From Pseudomonadota bacterium (GTDB lineage: Bacteria > Pseudomonadota > Alphaproteobacteria > Rhizobiales > Hyphomicrobiaceae): a DNA stretch of 64,000 nucleotides. Positions 1 to 9,224 of this stretch are shown piece by piece; the first letter of the stretch is position 1, and each line of letters starts with the position of its first letter. Position numbers and translations under genes: made by a program. The stretch lies in the NCBI GenBank assembly GCA_023423275.1, contig JAFAFW010000020.1:111071-175070 (forward strand), read 5' to 3'. The notes under the pieces were generated by a model, which saw nothing but the letters and a program-made list of their open reading frames with translations, was not told the origin of the DNA and made no database searches.

Positions 1-1
1 G

Positions 2-676
2 TTTGCTGCAACCTCGATGGAGCAGGCCATTTGCCAAATCGAGTCGGATTTTGGAAAATTCATGGAATCCAAGATCGCTGAAAAGGGCGTGCTACTTCTC
101 GGCTGGGGGCAGATCGGTGCCCGTCACGTAACAAACAACCGTCATCCTATTAAAACGGTTGCTGACATGAAGGGACTTAAGATTCGCACTCCTTCGGGAG
201 AGGCGTGGAATCTCACATTCCGCGCCTTGGACGCAAACCCAACCCCTATTGACATCAAGGAGCTGTATCAAGCCCTTCAGCAGGGCACCATCGATGGACA
301 GGAAAACCCTTACGACAACATGTTGGTCCGCAAATTCAACGAAGTGCAGAAGTATTTATCGAATACCGGACATTTCTATGATTGGTCCGGCTATCTGGTC
401 AATGCCGAGGCGTTTGCAAAGCTTACCTCAGAACAGCAGAAGGCCGTGAAGGACGCCCTGTTTACAGCAATTGCGGCCCAGCGCGCCATCTCCAAACGCG
501 AGAACCTCACTGCCCGTGACGGACTGATCAAGGGCGGAATGGAATATTATGAAATTCCTACCGCGGAATTGGCGAAGTTCCGGGAAGCTACCGCACCTGT
601 TTACGCCGAGATGCGCAAAAAACTCGGCGACAAGGTCATGGATCTTGCGGAAGCCGCCATCAAGGCGTGCCAGTGA
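2..676 (+). CDS. dctP: TRAP transporter substrate-binding protein DctP, 5' truncated
   Basis: C-terminal 224 residues of a periplasmic solute receptor of the TRAP (DctP) family. The frame stays open to the window edge (codons before the first ATG at 17 are coding-like), so the signal peptide and N-terminal lobe lie outside. Family hallmarks seen are the ADMKGLKIRTP segment and the ligand-pocket stretch TPIDIKELYQALQQGTIDGQ followed by ENP, which recurs almost unchanged in the second DctP of this window. DctP binds a carboxylate through an Arg and passes it to the DctQM permease; dctQ and dctM follow directly. The substrate cannot be read from sequence, but the tartrate/malate-type dehydrogenase downstream suggests a hydroxy-dicarboxylate. 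Confidence 0.93.
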   Translation, partial: FAATSMEQAICQIESDFGKFMESKIAEKGVLLLGWGQIGARHVTNNRHPIKTVADMKGLKIRTPSGEAWNLTFRALDANPTPIDIKELYQALQQGTIDGQENPYDNMLVRKFNEVQKYLSNTGHFYDWSGYLVNAEAFAKLTSEQQKAVKDALFTAIAAQRAISKRENLTARDGLIKGGMEYYEIPTAELAKFREATAPVYAEMRKKLGDKVMDLAEAAIKACQ

Positions 677-764
677 TAAAGGCGTGCACTTTCGTTGTTA
701 GTTGAATCGGCGAGGCGCCCGCCCGTAGCCTTACGAACGGGTGCCTCGGAGGGACCGCAACAGA

Positions 765-1256
765 ATGAGAACATACAGGAAATTTCTCACGGCTCTCGAT
801 ACCGTGGTCTCTTGGTCGATTATGGTCGCAATGGCGACCCTCACCGTCGTCGTGTCGGTTCAGGTCTTCTACCGATATGTGCTGAATGACTCTATTCTGT
901 GGGGATGGGATGTTCCGCGGCTCAGCTTCATCTGGCTCGTTCTCCTCTCCATCCCTCTCGGATTCCGGTACAACGCCCATGTGGGGGTCGACATCGTATT
1001 CGAACGGCTCAGCCCACTCACGCAGCGGTATGTTAGGCGCTTCAACGCTTTCTTTATCATCATCCTGTGCGCGACGACGACCTACTACGGCGCAATCCTA
1101 GCATACGATACCTGGGATCAGATGATGCCCGGCCTCAATCTATCCGTTGGAATTTTCTACGTCGCACTCGTCATCGGGATGACCCATACCTGCCTGCACG
1201 TTGCGGAAATGCTGATTACCGGCGAACCGCGTGATGAACATCTGAGCGAAACATGA
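765..1256 (+). CDS. dctQ: TRAP transporter small permease DctQ
   Basis: Small inner-membrane subunit of a TRAP transporter, 163 residues with four hydrophobic segments. The family signature around the second segment is visible (QVFYRYVLNDS, then a Trp-rich turn and RLSFIWLV). I chose ATG 765 because GGAGGG lies about 10 bases upstream; a GTG at 741 in the same frame would overlap that ribosome-binding site. The gene ends with a 4-base ATGA overlap with dctM, indicating translational coupling. It lies 88 bases after dctP, so the order is dctP-dctQ-dctM, forming one sodium-dependent carboxylate uptake system. Confidence 0.92.
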   Translation: MRTYRKFLTALDTVVSWSIMVAMATLTVVVSVQVFYRYVLNDSILWGWDVPRLSFIWLVLLSIPLGFRYNAHVGVDIVFERLSPLTQRYVRRFNAFFIIILCATTTYYGAILAYDTWDQMMPGLNLSVGIFYVALVIGMTHTCLHVAEMLITGEPRDEHLSET

Positions 1257-2530
1257 TCATAACCATCATCGCGGTCTTCTCGTTTTTTGCCATACTTGGA
1301 ATGCCTTTGGCTTTTGCTCTTGGACTGGCAGGAATGGCTGGCATTTTGGTGGGTGAATTCCCCATGATCCAGCTCGCCGGGAAGATGGTTCATTCCATCG
1401 ATTCTTTCCCGCTCATGGCGATACCGCTGTTCATGCTTGCAGGCCAGCTCCTTCTGCGCGGCGGTATTATGGATCGCCTGATCGAGTTCGCGAACGCGAT
1501 CGTCGGTCGCGTGAAAGGCGGGCTCGGGCATGTGACGGTGGTAGCGGCGATGGGCCTCTCGTCCGTATCTGGAACCGCTGTTGCGGACGCAACGGCATTA
1601 GGCGGCACTTTGGGGCCTGCGCTGACCAAAGCCTACAACCGGAATTTTGGTGCGGCTCTTGTCGCCGCAGCGTCGAACCTGGGGCCTATCATTCCGCCAA
1701 GCGCAGGCATGATCGTTTACGCCATCCTTGCGGAGGATGTATCCGTTGGAGCGATGTTCATCGCCGGCATCATTCCCGGAATATTCATGGGCCTGGCAAT
1801 GATGGCGCTGTGCACGTACTTTGCGTATCGCAGGAATTGGCCGTTTACGGGAGAATCGTTCAGTTTCCAAAATGTGCTAATTCAGACAAGGCGGTCTTTG
1901 ATCGTCTTCCTGATGCCGGTTCTTGTGATCGGCGGCATCGTCGGCGGTGTGTTTACGGCAACAGAAGGCGCAGCCATTGCCGTGGTATATGCGCTTTTCA
2001 TCGGTTTTTTCATCACCCGCAAGCTCAAGCTGTCTGATCTGCCTATCGCGCTGTTGAACGCCGGTATCATCAGCGCCATTGTCGGAGCACTCATCGCCTT
2101 TGCTTCTCAGGTCACCTATCTTCTGACAGCAGAGATGGTTGGTATCATGGTGGCTGATTGGCTTCAGACGATCACCAGCAATCCAATGATATTTATCATT
2201 CTTGTGATGTTGTTGCTGATCGTCATCGGCATGTTCATGGAGGCGAACGCCGCCTATGTGATGCTCGTGCCGATTATCGCGCCGATCGCGGTGCAGTTCG
2301 GCATCGACCCTGTGTATTTCGGATTTCTGTTCGTCATGAATATTACGCTCGGGGGGATCACGCCTCCCGTCGGCATCCTGCTTTTCGTTGTATCGGGAAT
2401 CTGGCGAGTCAACATGACGTCGGTCGTCAAGGAGATCTGGCCCTTTATTCTCGTCCAGTATGCGACACTATTCATCTGCATGCTCTTTCCGGAAATTGTT
2501 CTATTTCTCCCGCGCCTCGTCGGTTACTAG
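1253..2530 (+). CDS. dctM: TRAP transporter large permease DctM
   Basis: Large permease subunit of the TRAP system, 425 residues, the usual family length, with about 12 hydrophobic segments. Recognised by the SGTAVADATALGG motif near residue 103, the LGPIIPPSAGMIVY loop near residue 142 and the C-terminal NITLGGITPPVG segment, all typical of DctM/SiaM. It carries the elevator-type sodium-coupled transport site; DctQ is its scaffold. The start overlaps the dctQ stop by 4 bases. The next gene, an SDR dehydrogenase, begins 5 bases after the stop, so the transporter and dehydrogenase are probably co-transcribed. Confidence 0.95.
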   Translation: MIITIIAVFSFFAILGMPLAFALGLAGMAGILVGEFPMIQLAGKMVHSIDSFPLMAIPLFMLAGQLLLRGGIMDRLIEFANAIVGRVKGGLGHVTVVAAMGLSSVSGTAVADATALGGTLGPALTKAYNRNFGAALVAAASNLGPIIPPSAGMIVYAILAEDVSVGAMFIAGIIPGIFMGLAMMALCTYFAYRRNWPFTGESFSFQNVLIQTRRSLIVFLMPVLVIGGIVGGVFTATEGAAIAVVYALFIGFFITRKLKLSDLPIALLNAGIISAIVGALIAFASQVTYLLTAEMVGIMVADWLQTITSNPMIFIILVMLLLIVIGMFMEANAAYVMLVPIIAPIAVQFGIDPVYFGFLFVMNITLGGITPPVGILLFVVSGIWRVNMTSVVKEIWPFILVQYATLFICMLFPEIVLFLPRLVGY

Positions 2531-2534
2531 CCGC

Positions 2535-3284
2535 ATGATCAGGTTCATCGAGACGTTCTCATTCACAGGAAAGACCGTCTGCGTCACCGGCGCAGCAAGC
2601 GGAATAGGCCGAGCTGCTGCCGGATTGTTTTCGGATCTTGGGGCCGATGTCATTGCAGCAGACTCCAATGTACAGGGTTTGCAGGAATTCGAGGACGAAC
2701 GGGATGGAGCCATTCAATCGGTGGTCTTTGACCAGAGCGACCGGGCGTCGGTCGAGGCGCTGGCGGCGGCGGCCGCCAACGTGGATGTGCTGATCAATAA
2801 TGCCGGAGTGCTGGTCTACCAACCGTTGGTTGATCACACGTGGGAGGATACCGAGCGGGTGATTGCGACCAATTTGGTCGGCGCAATAGGGCTGACCCGG
2901 TTGGTGGGAAAATCCATGGTGGAGCGAGGACGAGGAGCCATAGTCCATACCGGCTCCCAACTCACCTTCAATGGCGCAGAGTTTCGCGCGGTTTACACAG
3001 CGGCAAAGGCCGGCATTACACAGTTCGTCAAGACAGCAGCCTTGGAGTGGGGCCCACGAGGCGTCCGCGTGAATTGCGTCGCGCCCGGACGAACTCTGAC
3101 AGCCATGAACCGTCATCTTCTGAGTGAGCCGGAGCAGTATGCCGAGGCTGTCAAGCGCGTTCCGCTGGGTCGCTTTGGCCAGCCGAGCGATATTGCCAAT
3201 GCCTTCGTCTTTCTTGCTAGCGATGCTGCCGCCTATATCACCGGACAGACATTGGTTGTTGATGGTGGATGGATTTTACCCTGA
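2535..3284 (+). CDS. SDR family oxidoreductase
   Basis: Classical short-chain dehydrogenase/reductase of 249 residues. It has the TGAASGIG cofactor-binding loop, the NNAG motif, a catalytic Ser followed by YTAAK (Tyr and Lys), and the C-terminal ITGQTLVVDGG typical of the family. The start is ATG 2535, immediately after the dctM stop; the open frame extends upstream to 2460 but inside dctM. The protein is a clear paralogue of the SDR at 12178-12924, sharing the VEALAAAA, KTAALEWGP and VNC-APGRT segments. Both are linked to TRAP genes, so a role in oxidising the imported hydroxy-acid is plausible; the substrate is unknown. Confidence 0.9.
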   Translation: MIRFIETFSFTGKTVCVTGAASGIGRAAAGLFSDLGADVIAADSNVQGLQEFEDERDGAIQSVVFDQSDRASVEALAAAAANVDVLINNAGVLVYQPLVDHTWEDTERVIATNLVGAIGLTRLVGKSMVERGRGAIVHTGSQLTFNGAEFRAVYTAAKAGITQFVKTAALEWGPRGVRVNCVAPGRTLTAMNRHLLSEPEQYAEAVKRVPLGRFGQPSDIANAFVFLASDAAAYITGQTLVVDGGWILP

Positions 3285-3326
3285 ACGCCCAAGGCTTACT
3301 GCCTGATTGGAAATAGAGGAAATGCC

Positions 3327-3803
3327 ATGTCCAAAGATGATGCTGTTCGCAAACTCGAAACCTCTCTGGATGGGATCCTGACAGATCTGCTCAAGGCCAG
3401 TAATGGAAGCCGCGTGACGCTTCGGGTTGATGATCCCGCTAGGGAGTGGAATGTCGATTTCATCTGTGCTGAAGCCGTAAAGCCGGGAGTTAAATCGCTG
3501 CGCGGTGAGGGCTCCATTGATCAGCGGGCCGCTGCGACGGTGCATTGGATGGACGCCAACAAACGCAATCTCATTCAACCGGATTTGACCCGGTCACCTG
3601 ACCCTGCTCCACCTCCAGCACTGATGAGTGCCTATGCTGCAAAGGCGCAGATGCTCGCACCGCTGTTTAATGCCGCTGGCAATTTGCAAGGGTGGATTTC
3701 GGTACACTACGTGAATGGAACGCATGCGTTTACGGATACAGAAGTTGCGGCGCTTGACCGCGCGTCATCCGAAGTCAAGCGCCTCACAGGTATTGGAAGC
3801 TGA
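3327..3803 (+). CDS. small GAF-domain-like protein
   Basis: A 158-residue soluble protein with no signal peptide or membrane segment. Its C-terminal half (MLAPLFNAAGNLQGWISVHY, then an acidic helix around TDTEVAALDRA) has the strand pattern and final-helix signature of a GAF domain, and it resembles each half of the two-GAF protein at 5958-6866. GAF domains bind small ligands. There is no output domain, so it may be a stand-alone ligand sensor or binding protein for the pathway encoded around it. The assignment rests on pattern only. It lies 42 bases after the SDR gene and 11 bases before an epimerase-like gene, so it is inside the operon. Confidence 0.6.
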   Translation: MSKDDAVRKLETSLDGILTDLLKASNGSRVTLRVDDPAREWNVDFICAEAVKPGVKSLRGEGSIDQRAAATVHWMDANKRNLIQPDLTRSPDPAPPPALMSAYAAKAQMLAPLFNAAGNLQGWISVHYVNGTHAFTDTEVAALDRASSEVKRLTGIGS

Positions 3804-3814
3804 GCATCGGCACA

Positions 3815-4744
3815 ATGACCTCCATCCTCATCACAGGTGTTAACGGATTTATTGGCGACCGCTACGCTTCAAGTGTGCGGCAGAAGGGCTGGCATGTTGT
3901 CGGCCTGGATCTTCAGCCTGCAGATCTGCATGGCCATTGTGATGAATACCATTCGGTCGATCTGGGCGCTTCTGAAGCATCCGCTTTCTTCGATACTCTT
4001 CCCGGAGTTGATCTTGTGCTCCATGCCGGAGGGGTATCCGGCTTCATGGTCGCAACAGATCGGCCGCACCATATTGTCGATGTGAATATTCGCGGAACAA
4101 TGCCGGTCCTTCATTTTGCCTATCAGCGGCAGATCCGGCGCACCGTATTGTGCTCTACAATGATGGTGTACGGCGCGGATGCTCAGCCTGGACTCCGGCA
4201 TAGCGAGGAAGAGTATCCGGCTCCGATTTCGGTCTATGGTGCTTCGAAGGTCGCCATCGAGGCATTGATGCACGGATACAATCACCAGTACGGAATAGAC
4301 GCGATTGCAGTCCGGCCAGGACACGTCTATGGCCCAGGGCGCACCACGCAATGCTTCGTACGCGAGATGCTGAAAGCTGTGCGGACGGGTACCCGGTGTG
4401 AAATCCCTCAATCGGGCAAATCCTGGCGCCAGTATGTGCATGTCGACGACATCTGCGACGCGCTCGACCGAGCATTCTCTGTCGTTAGTCCAGTGACACG
4501 CACATTTAATATCACTGCAGGAGAGATCCATACCCTGGATGAAGTCGCCGCCATCATAAATCGCAATATTGGAAAGCTCGACGTCGTATTTGACAGTTCC
4601 ATTGATCTCCCGAATTACCGTGTTGGAGAGCTGTCAATCGAAAGGGCACGTGACACTCTCGGATTTGTACCTTCCCGTAAGCTTGTTACTGGTCTGCGCA
4701 GCTACTGGGATGAAACATTCGCGGCGGAAGCCCGTAAACGGTAG
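3815..4744 (+). CDS. NAD-dependent epimerase/dehydratase family protein
   Basis: Extended SDR of 309 residues. The N-terminal GVNGFIG glycine motif binds NAD(P), and the YGASK motif with an upstream Ser/Thr cluster (STMMVYG) supplies the catalytic Tyr and Lys. The RPGHVYGPG segment and WRQYVHVDDIC are typical of UDP-glucose-4-epimerase-like enzymes. In carboxylate-catabolic operons such proteins often act on hydroxy-acids or sugar acids rather than nucleotide sugars (for example uronate or D-erythronate dehydrogenases), which fits this setting; the actual substrate is not evident. The start ATG 3815 is 11 bases after the GAF-like gene. Confidence 0.85.
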   Translation: MTSILITGVNGFIGDRYASSVRQKGWHVVGLDLQPADLHGHCDEYHSVDLGASEASAFFDTLPGVDLVLHAGGVSGFMVATDRPHHIVDVNIRGTMPVLHFAYQRQIRRTVLCSTMMVYGADAQPGLRHSEEEYPAPISVYGASKVAIEALMHGYNHQYGIDAIAVRPGHVYGPGRTTQCFVREMLKAVRTGTRCEIPQSGKSWRQYVHVDDICDALDRAFSVVSPVTRTFNITAGEIHTLDEVAAIINRNIGKLDVVFDSSIDLPNYRVGELSIERARDTLGFVPSRKLVTGLRSYWDETFAAEARKR

Positions 4745-4776
4745 AAATGAATTTAAACTGAAAGGAGTGCATCGAG

Positions 4777-5844
4777 GTGAATAGGTCATACCGGATTGCC
4801 GTGATTCCGGGAGACGGTATCGGCAAGGAAACAGTGCCGGAGGGCGTTCGTGTGATAGAGGCGGCCGCGAAGCGTCACGGCATCCAACTTCACCTCGACT
4901 ACTTCGACTTCGCATCATATGACTACTACGCAAAACACGGGCAAATGATGCCCGACGATTGGAAGGAGCGGATCAGTGGTCACGATGCGATATTCTTCGG
5001 CGCTGTCGGGTGGCCAGAAAAGATTCCTGATCACGTCTCCTTGTGGGGATCTCTGATATCTTTCCGTCGTGAATTCGATCAGTACATCAATCTGCGTCCA
5101 GTAAAACTGATGCCCGGGGTCGATTGTCCCCTGGTTGGCCGCAAGCCGGGCGACATCGATTTCTGGATCGTTCGCGAGAATACTGAGGGCGAGTATTCTT
5201 CCGTCGGCGGCCAGATGTTCAAGGGGACTGAGCGCGAATTCGTTGTTCAGGAAAGCTATTTCACACGGATCGGCGTCGATCGCGTTCTAAAGTTCGCTTT
5301 TGAGCTTGCCCAGAAAACAAAAAGGAAGCATCTGACGTCCGCGACAAAATCCAACGGCATAGCGCTGACGATGCCGTACTGGGATCAGCGCGTCGAAGAA
5401 ATGTCCAAAAATTTTCCAAATGTCGAGTGGAACAAATTCCATATTGATATCCTGTCAGCCCACTTCGTTCTGCACCCCGATTGGTTCAACGTTGTCGTTG
5501 CCTCCAATCTTTTCGGTGACATTCTTTCGGATCTCGGCCCCGCCTGCGCCGGAACAATCGGGATAGCTCCATCTGGCAATATAAATCCCGAAAGGAATTT
5601 TCCTTCCGTCTTCGAGCCTGTACACGGATCCGCGCCCGACATCGCGGGACAGGGTATTGCCAATCCGATCGGGCAGATATGGTCGGGTGCATTGATGTTC
5701 GACCATCTCGGTGAACCGGAAGCCGCCGCGGAGATCGTCGCGGCTATTGAACGAACCCTGGCGGAAAAGACACTGCGAACCCGAGATCTCGGTGGGAACG
5801 CCGACACCGTAACTTGTGGAAAGGCGATCGCTTCCGAGCTGTAG
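4777..5844 (+). CDS. ttuC: tartrate dehydrogenase / D-malate dehydrogenase (decarboxylating) family
   Basis: A 355-residue member of the isocitrate/isopropylmalate dehydrogenase superfamily, closest in motif pattern to tartrate dehydrogenase (TtuC) and D-malate dehydrogenase (DmlA). Seen: the PGDGIGKETVPEG N-terminus, WIVRENTEGEYSSVGG, the catalytic Lys region TSATKSNG, the metal-binding Asp pair in NLFGDILSDLGP, and EPVHGSAPDIAGQG near the C-terminus. It would oxidise, and usually decarboxylate, a 2-hydroxy-dicarboxylate with NAD. The start is GTG 4777 with a strong AAGGAG 9 bases upstream. Its place behind a TRAP transporter suggests the imported substrate is tartrate, malate or a relative. 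Confidence 0.88.
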   Translation: MNRSYRIAVIPGDGIGKETVPEGVRVIEAAAKRHGIQLHLDYFDFASYDYYAKHGQMMPDDWKERISGHDAIFFGAVGWPEKIPDHVSLWGSLISFRREFDQYINLRPVKLMPGVDCPLVGRKPGDIDFWIVRENTEGEYSSVGGQMFKGTEREFVVQESYFTRIGVDRVLKFAFELAQKTKRKHLTSATKSNGIALTMPYWDQRVEEMSKNFPNVEWNKFHIDILSAHFVLHPDWFNVVVASNLFGDILSDLGPACAGTIGIAPSGNINPERNFPSVFEPVHGSAPDIAGQGIANPIGQIWSGALMFDHLGEPEAAAEIVAAIERTLAEKTLRTRDLGGNADTVTCGKAIASEL

Positions 5845-5957
5845 ACGCGACAGGCCGGCGTCCAATAGGAGGCTGACCCTCTTCCAATTGTGGGCCATCG
5901 CCCGCCCTGATGAATAGCACTTGAGACTCCCGATCAATTCAGAAACAGGACTCACCA

Positions 5958-6866
5958 ATGGCCTCCTTTCAAACGATTGTGGAAGAACTCATGCTGACAA
6001 CCGGCGCAAGCCGGGCGTTGCTGCAGCTCGCTCGTCCAGACGGATCGTTTGCCTACGCGGCTGAGGCGGTCAGGCACGGCGCCCGCCAGGTCCGTAACGA
6101 CGCGCCGGGCAGCGACGGCATCACACCGAGAATCCTCAAGATATTGAAGCCGGAAGACAACATCCTTGTGGATGGCAACCTTGGACAGTCTAACAATCCG
6201 GTAGCAAGTGCGATCGCCGAAGAGCATGGCGCTAAGGCGCTCATGCTGTCGGGACTGTTCCAAGGTGACCGTCTCGTGGGGGTGCTGTCACTTAACGACA
6301 CCCAGAATGCGAAAGAATGGGACAATGCACAGCTAAAGGCTGTGAGCGAGGCGAGGGATTTGCTCATTGCCAAGCTCAAGGACCAGGACGCGGATCCTCT
6401 CGCAACCAAGGCCGAAAAATTAAAGAACAGTGCTCTGCAAGGGATACTGGATGACCTTCGAATCGCGCTCGGCGTTCAGCGTTGCACGCTCCGCCAGAAC
6501 GTGAGCGAGGCCTATGCGTTTCCCGTCACTCACGAATCGCGCTCCGAAGGCACGTGGAGTCTTCTTGGCGATTTCACGATTATTCAAACCGGCCAGCCTG
6601 TAATCCAGAAAATGCTCACCGAGCGCACACAGGTAGTGCAGGACGACACCCGCAACGCTTCCACCGATCCTTTGTTTCATGTGATGCTGAAGCATTACGG
6701 CGATATGCGTGCCCAGATCGTCACGCCGCTATTTGTAGGCGACACCCTCACCGCGGTCTTATCAATCCATAATCTGAAGGAGCTGCGCACCTGGACCCCT
6801 GCCGAAATGCAGCTCGGACAATTTGCGACGCGCCTCATTGGTGCGGTGATTGGAACGAAGCCGTAG
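5958..6866 (+). CDS. tandem GAF-domain protein without output domain
   Basis: A 302-residue soluble protein that reads as two GAF-like halves, about 1-150 and 155-302. Each ends in the GAF pattern of a hydrophobic strand with LxxGVLSL or LTAVLSIHN followed by a helix rich in Trp and Ala (WDNAQLKAVSEA; WTPAEMQLGQFA). There is no kinase, cyclase, HTH or sigma-54 domain. It resembles the 158-residue protein at 3327. Role unknown; it could sense or sequester the pathway substrate. It sits between the tartrate-type dehydrogenase and an asparaginase, 113 bases after the former, with no terminator seen between them. Confidence 0.7.
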   Translation: MASFQTIVEELMLTTGASRALLQLARPDGSFAYAAEAVRHGARQVRNDAPGSDGITPRILKILKPEDNILVDGNLGQSNNPVASAIAEEHGAKALMLSGLFQGDRLVGVLSLNDTQNAKEWDNAQLKAVSEARDLLIAKLKDQDADPLATKAEKLKNSALQGILDDLRIALGVQRCTLRQNVSEAYAFPVTHESRSEGTWSLLGDFTIIQTGQPVIQKMLTERTQVVQDDTRNASTDPLFHVMLKHYGDMRAQIVTPLFVGDTLTAVLSIHNLKELRTWTPAEMQLGQFATRLIGAVIGTKP

Positions 6867-6985
6867 CATCCGGGCAGCACAGCCTGCCTAATCTGTACGC
6901 TGTGCCAAGCCTGCCCGTCAGTGGATCGAACCCGATCCAATAGCAATAGAGCGCCGGTGACCTGGCCTCGGGAAGGCGGAGAGAA

Positions 6986-7996
6986 ATGATCGTGACCCAA
7001 TTAGAAAAGGTAACGGTAATTTCGTGTGGCGGCACAATTGCCAGCGTCGTCCAGAGTGGTGTGGGCGCCGTCCCCAGTCGCGATATCGGCGAGTTACTGA
7101 GCGATATTCCCAGCGCGGCCGGCATCGCAGATGTGGAGACGCGAGCTTTCAAGCAGGTCGCCTCGCCTCACATGACTTTTAAGGATCTCCTCGGACTAGC
7201 TGCTGCTGCGAAAGATGCCTTTGCCCTCGGCAGCAGCGGCGTCGTGATCACTCAAGGCACAGATACCATAGAAGAGATCGCCTTCGGCTTGGACCTGCTG
7301 TGGCAAGGGGAGTTTCCCATAGTCGTCACGGGGGCAATGCGGAATGGCAGCCTTCCCGGCGCCGATGGACCTGCAAATCTCGTCGCGGCATTGAGGGTTG
7401 CAGCCTCCCGGGAAGCGCACGGGTTGGGGGCTTTAGTCGTGATGAATGACGAGATTCATGCGGCCCGATTTGTGCGCAAATCGCATACCACCAGTCCAGC
7501 AACATTCCGGTCCGCGTTGACCGGGCCTATCGGTTGGATTGCCGAGAACGATGTGAGGGTCGCCCTCCGGCCCGCCCGGCGCTTCCACGTTGCGGCTTCT
7601 TACGATGCAGAACCTTTGCAGGTGTGCCTGCTGAAAGTGTCGCTTGGCGATGATGGGCGCCTCCTGCCCTACGTAATGGCGAGCGGATATGCGGGTCTCG
7701 TTATTGAAGGATTCGGTGGAGGCCATCTGACGCGAGACATTGCGGAATCGGGTCTTCTCGAAACACTGCTCGAAAGCATGCCTGTCGTGCTCGCCTCGCG
7801 AGCTGGCAGTGGCGAGCTTCTTCGCAACACATATGGAGGATTTTCCGGCTCGGAAACCGACCTCATCGCGCGGGGCGTTATTTTTTCCGGCGCCCTCGAC
7901 GGGCCGAAAGCAAGGATTCTTCTGACATTGCTGTTGATGGCGGATGCGGATCGCAAAACAATTCGACAAACTTTCGCGGAAGTGGGTTCGCTCTAA
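6986..7996 (+). CDS. asparaginase family protein
   Basis: Type I/II L-asparaginase fold, 336 residues, no signal peptide, so cytoplasmic. The first catalytic threonine lies in the CGGTIAS motif near residue 14, and the second triad is in TQGTDTIEE near residue 88. The downstream Lys region is present as FVRKSHTT. The enzyme hydrolyses a side-chain amide to carboxylate plus ammonia; with asparagine it yields aspartate, but relatives act on other amides. The neighbours are an epimerase-like SDR, a tartrate-type dehydrogenase and a deacetylase/allantoinase-like protein, so the true substrate may be another amide. Confidence 0.88.
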   Translation: MIVTQLEKVTVISCGGTIASVVQSGVGAVPSRDIGELLSDIPSAAGIADVETRAFKQVASPHMTFKDLLGLAAAAKDAFALGSSGVVITQGTDTIEEIAFGLDLLWQGEFPIVVTGAMRNGSLPGADGPANLVAALRVAASREAHGLGALVVMNDEIHAARFVRKSHTTSPATFRSALTGPIGWIAENDVRVALRPARRFHVAASYDAEPLQVCLLKVSLGDDGRLLPYVMASGYAGLVIEGFGGGHLTRDIAESGLLETLLESMPVVLASRAGSGELLRNTYGGFSGSETDLIARGVIFSGALDGPKARILLTLLLMADADRKTIRQTFAEVGSL

Positions 7997-8214
7997 GCGG
8001 AGGTCAATCGATACACTTTGGATTTATAGAGACTAGGCGATGAACGGTGCTTGCACCGATGATGCGGAGATGTAAGCGTGCCGTGATGTAGAAGGCAGAA
8101 ATTGGTACGTTTCGTCCGCTGGAGCAATTGAAGCTTGCTGTTTCGGGCAATCGACAAGACGCAGTCGGTAGCAACGCTGCAAGTGAGTTATAGGGACACC
8201 GAGTGGAGATAAAC

Positions 8215-9129
8215 ATGACTGATGCATATCCACGCGACATGGTCGGCTATGGGAGCAACTGGCCGGAACCAGCTTGGCCCGATAATGCGCGTATCGCAGT
8301 TCAGTTCGTCCTGAACTATGAGGAAGGGGCGGAGCTGAATATTCTTCACGGTGACGACGCCTCGGAATCCTTGTTATCGGAATTCGGCTTTGCCGTACCT
8401 CGCATCGGTGATCGGTACCTGCCGGTCGAATCCATGTACGAATACGGCAGCAGGGTGGGTTTCTGGCGACTACATCGCCTGTTCGTCGATCGCAAAGTGC
8501 CGCTCACCGTCAACGCCGTTGCTATGGCGTTGGAGCGTAATCCCGAGGCCGTGGCGGCAATGGTTTCCGCTGGTTGGGAACTTTCTTCTCACGGATACCG
8601 CTGGGTCGATTATCACGGAATGCCGGAGGATGTGGAGCGCGAGTATATTCGCAAGGCGATTGACATTCACGTTCGCATGACCGGCGAACGCCCGCTTGGC
8701 AGCTTCATCGGCCGACGCAGTGAAAACACCGTGCGACTCGTCGCCGAAGAAGGTGGGTTCCTCTACACGCAGGATTCTTATGCGGACGAAGTTCCCTACT
8801 GGATCGTGGAGTCCGGCAAACCGCTTCTTGTGGTACCGTATACCGCTGACGTGAACGATCACCGTTTCGCCACGACACCCGGCTTCGACTGGGGTGCACC
8901 GTTCTTCGAGTATTTGCGGGATGCTTTCGATGCTCTGTATGAGGAAGGCGGCGAACGGCCTCGGATGATGCAGATCGGTCTCCACAATCGACTCGTTGGA
9001 CGTCCCGGACGCATAGGACATCTGCGCAAGTTTATCGACCACGTCCTTGCACACGACCGCGTCTGGTTGTGCCGTGGAATTGATATCGCGAAGCATTGGA
9101 TACAGCGCTTCCCAGCACCGACAGCATAA
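8215..9129 (+). CDS. polysaccharide-deacetylase-fold protein, PuuE (allantoinase)-like
   Basis: A 304-residue NodB-fold hydrolase of the PuuE/cyclic-imide hydrolase subgroup. Recognised by the YPRDMVGYG N-terminus, the SSHGYRWVDY segment, GRRSENT and the SYADEVPYW stretch, which are characteristic of PuuE-like enzymes that hydrolyse ring amides such as allantoin without needing metal. ATG 8215 is chosen because the GGAGA at 8204 serves as its ribosome-binding site; a GTG at 8203 would remove it. Together with the asparaginase upstream it points to amide or ureide breakdown. A 206-base gap separates it from the asparaginase gene. Confidence 0.82.
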   Translation: MTDAYPRDMVGYGSNWPEPAWPDNARIAVQFVLNYEEGAELNILHGDDASESLLSEFGFAVPRIGDRYLPVESMYEYGSRVGFWRLHRLFVDRKVPLTVNAVAMALERNPEAVAAMVSAGWELSSHGYRWVDYHGMPEDVEREYIRKAIDIHVRMTGERPLGSFIGRRSENTVRLVAEEGGFLYTQDSYADEVPYWIVESGKPLLVVPYTADVNDHRFATTPGFDWGAPFFEYLRDAFDALYEEGGERPRMMQIGLHNRLVGRPGRIGHLRKFIDHVLAHDRVWLCRGIDIAKHWIQRFPAPTA

Positions 9130-9224
9130 CGGCCTAGAAAATGGATGGAATGAGATCACATCGCTCCACACATTCCGGTCCTCACTGATGGGCGATGGAT
9201 TAATGATCGCGAGAGGAGACAATT

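Noticed and set aside
8045..8058. CGGTGCTTGCACCG inverted repeat in the gap before the PuuE-like gene
   Set aside because: A 6-bp stem with a 2-base loop cannot form a stable terminator; as an operator it has no second copy or regulator nearby.
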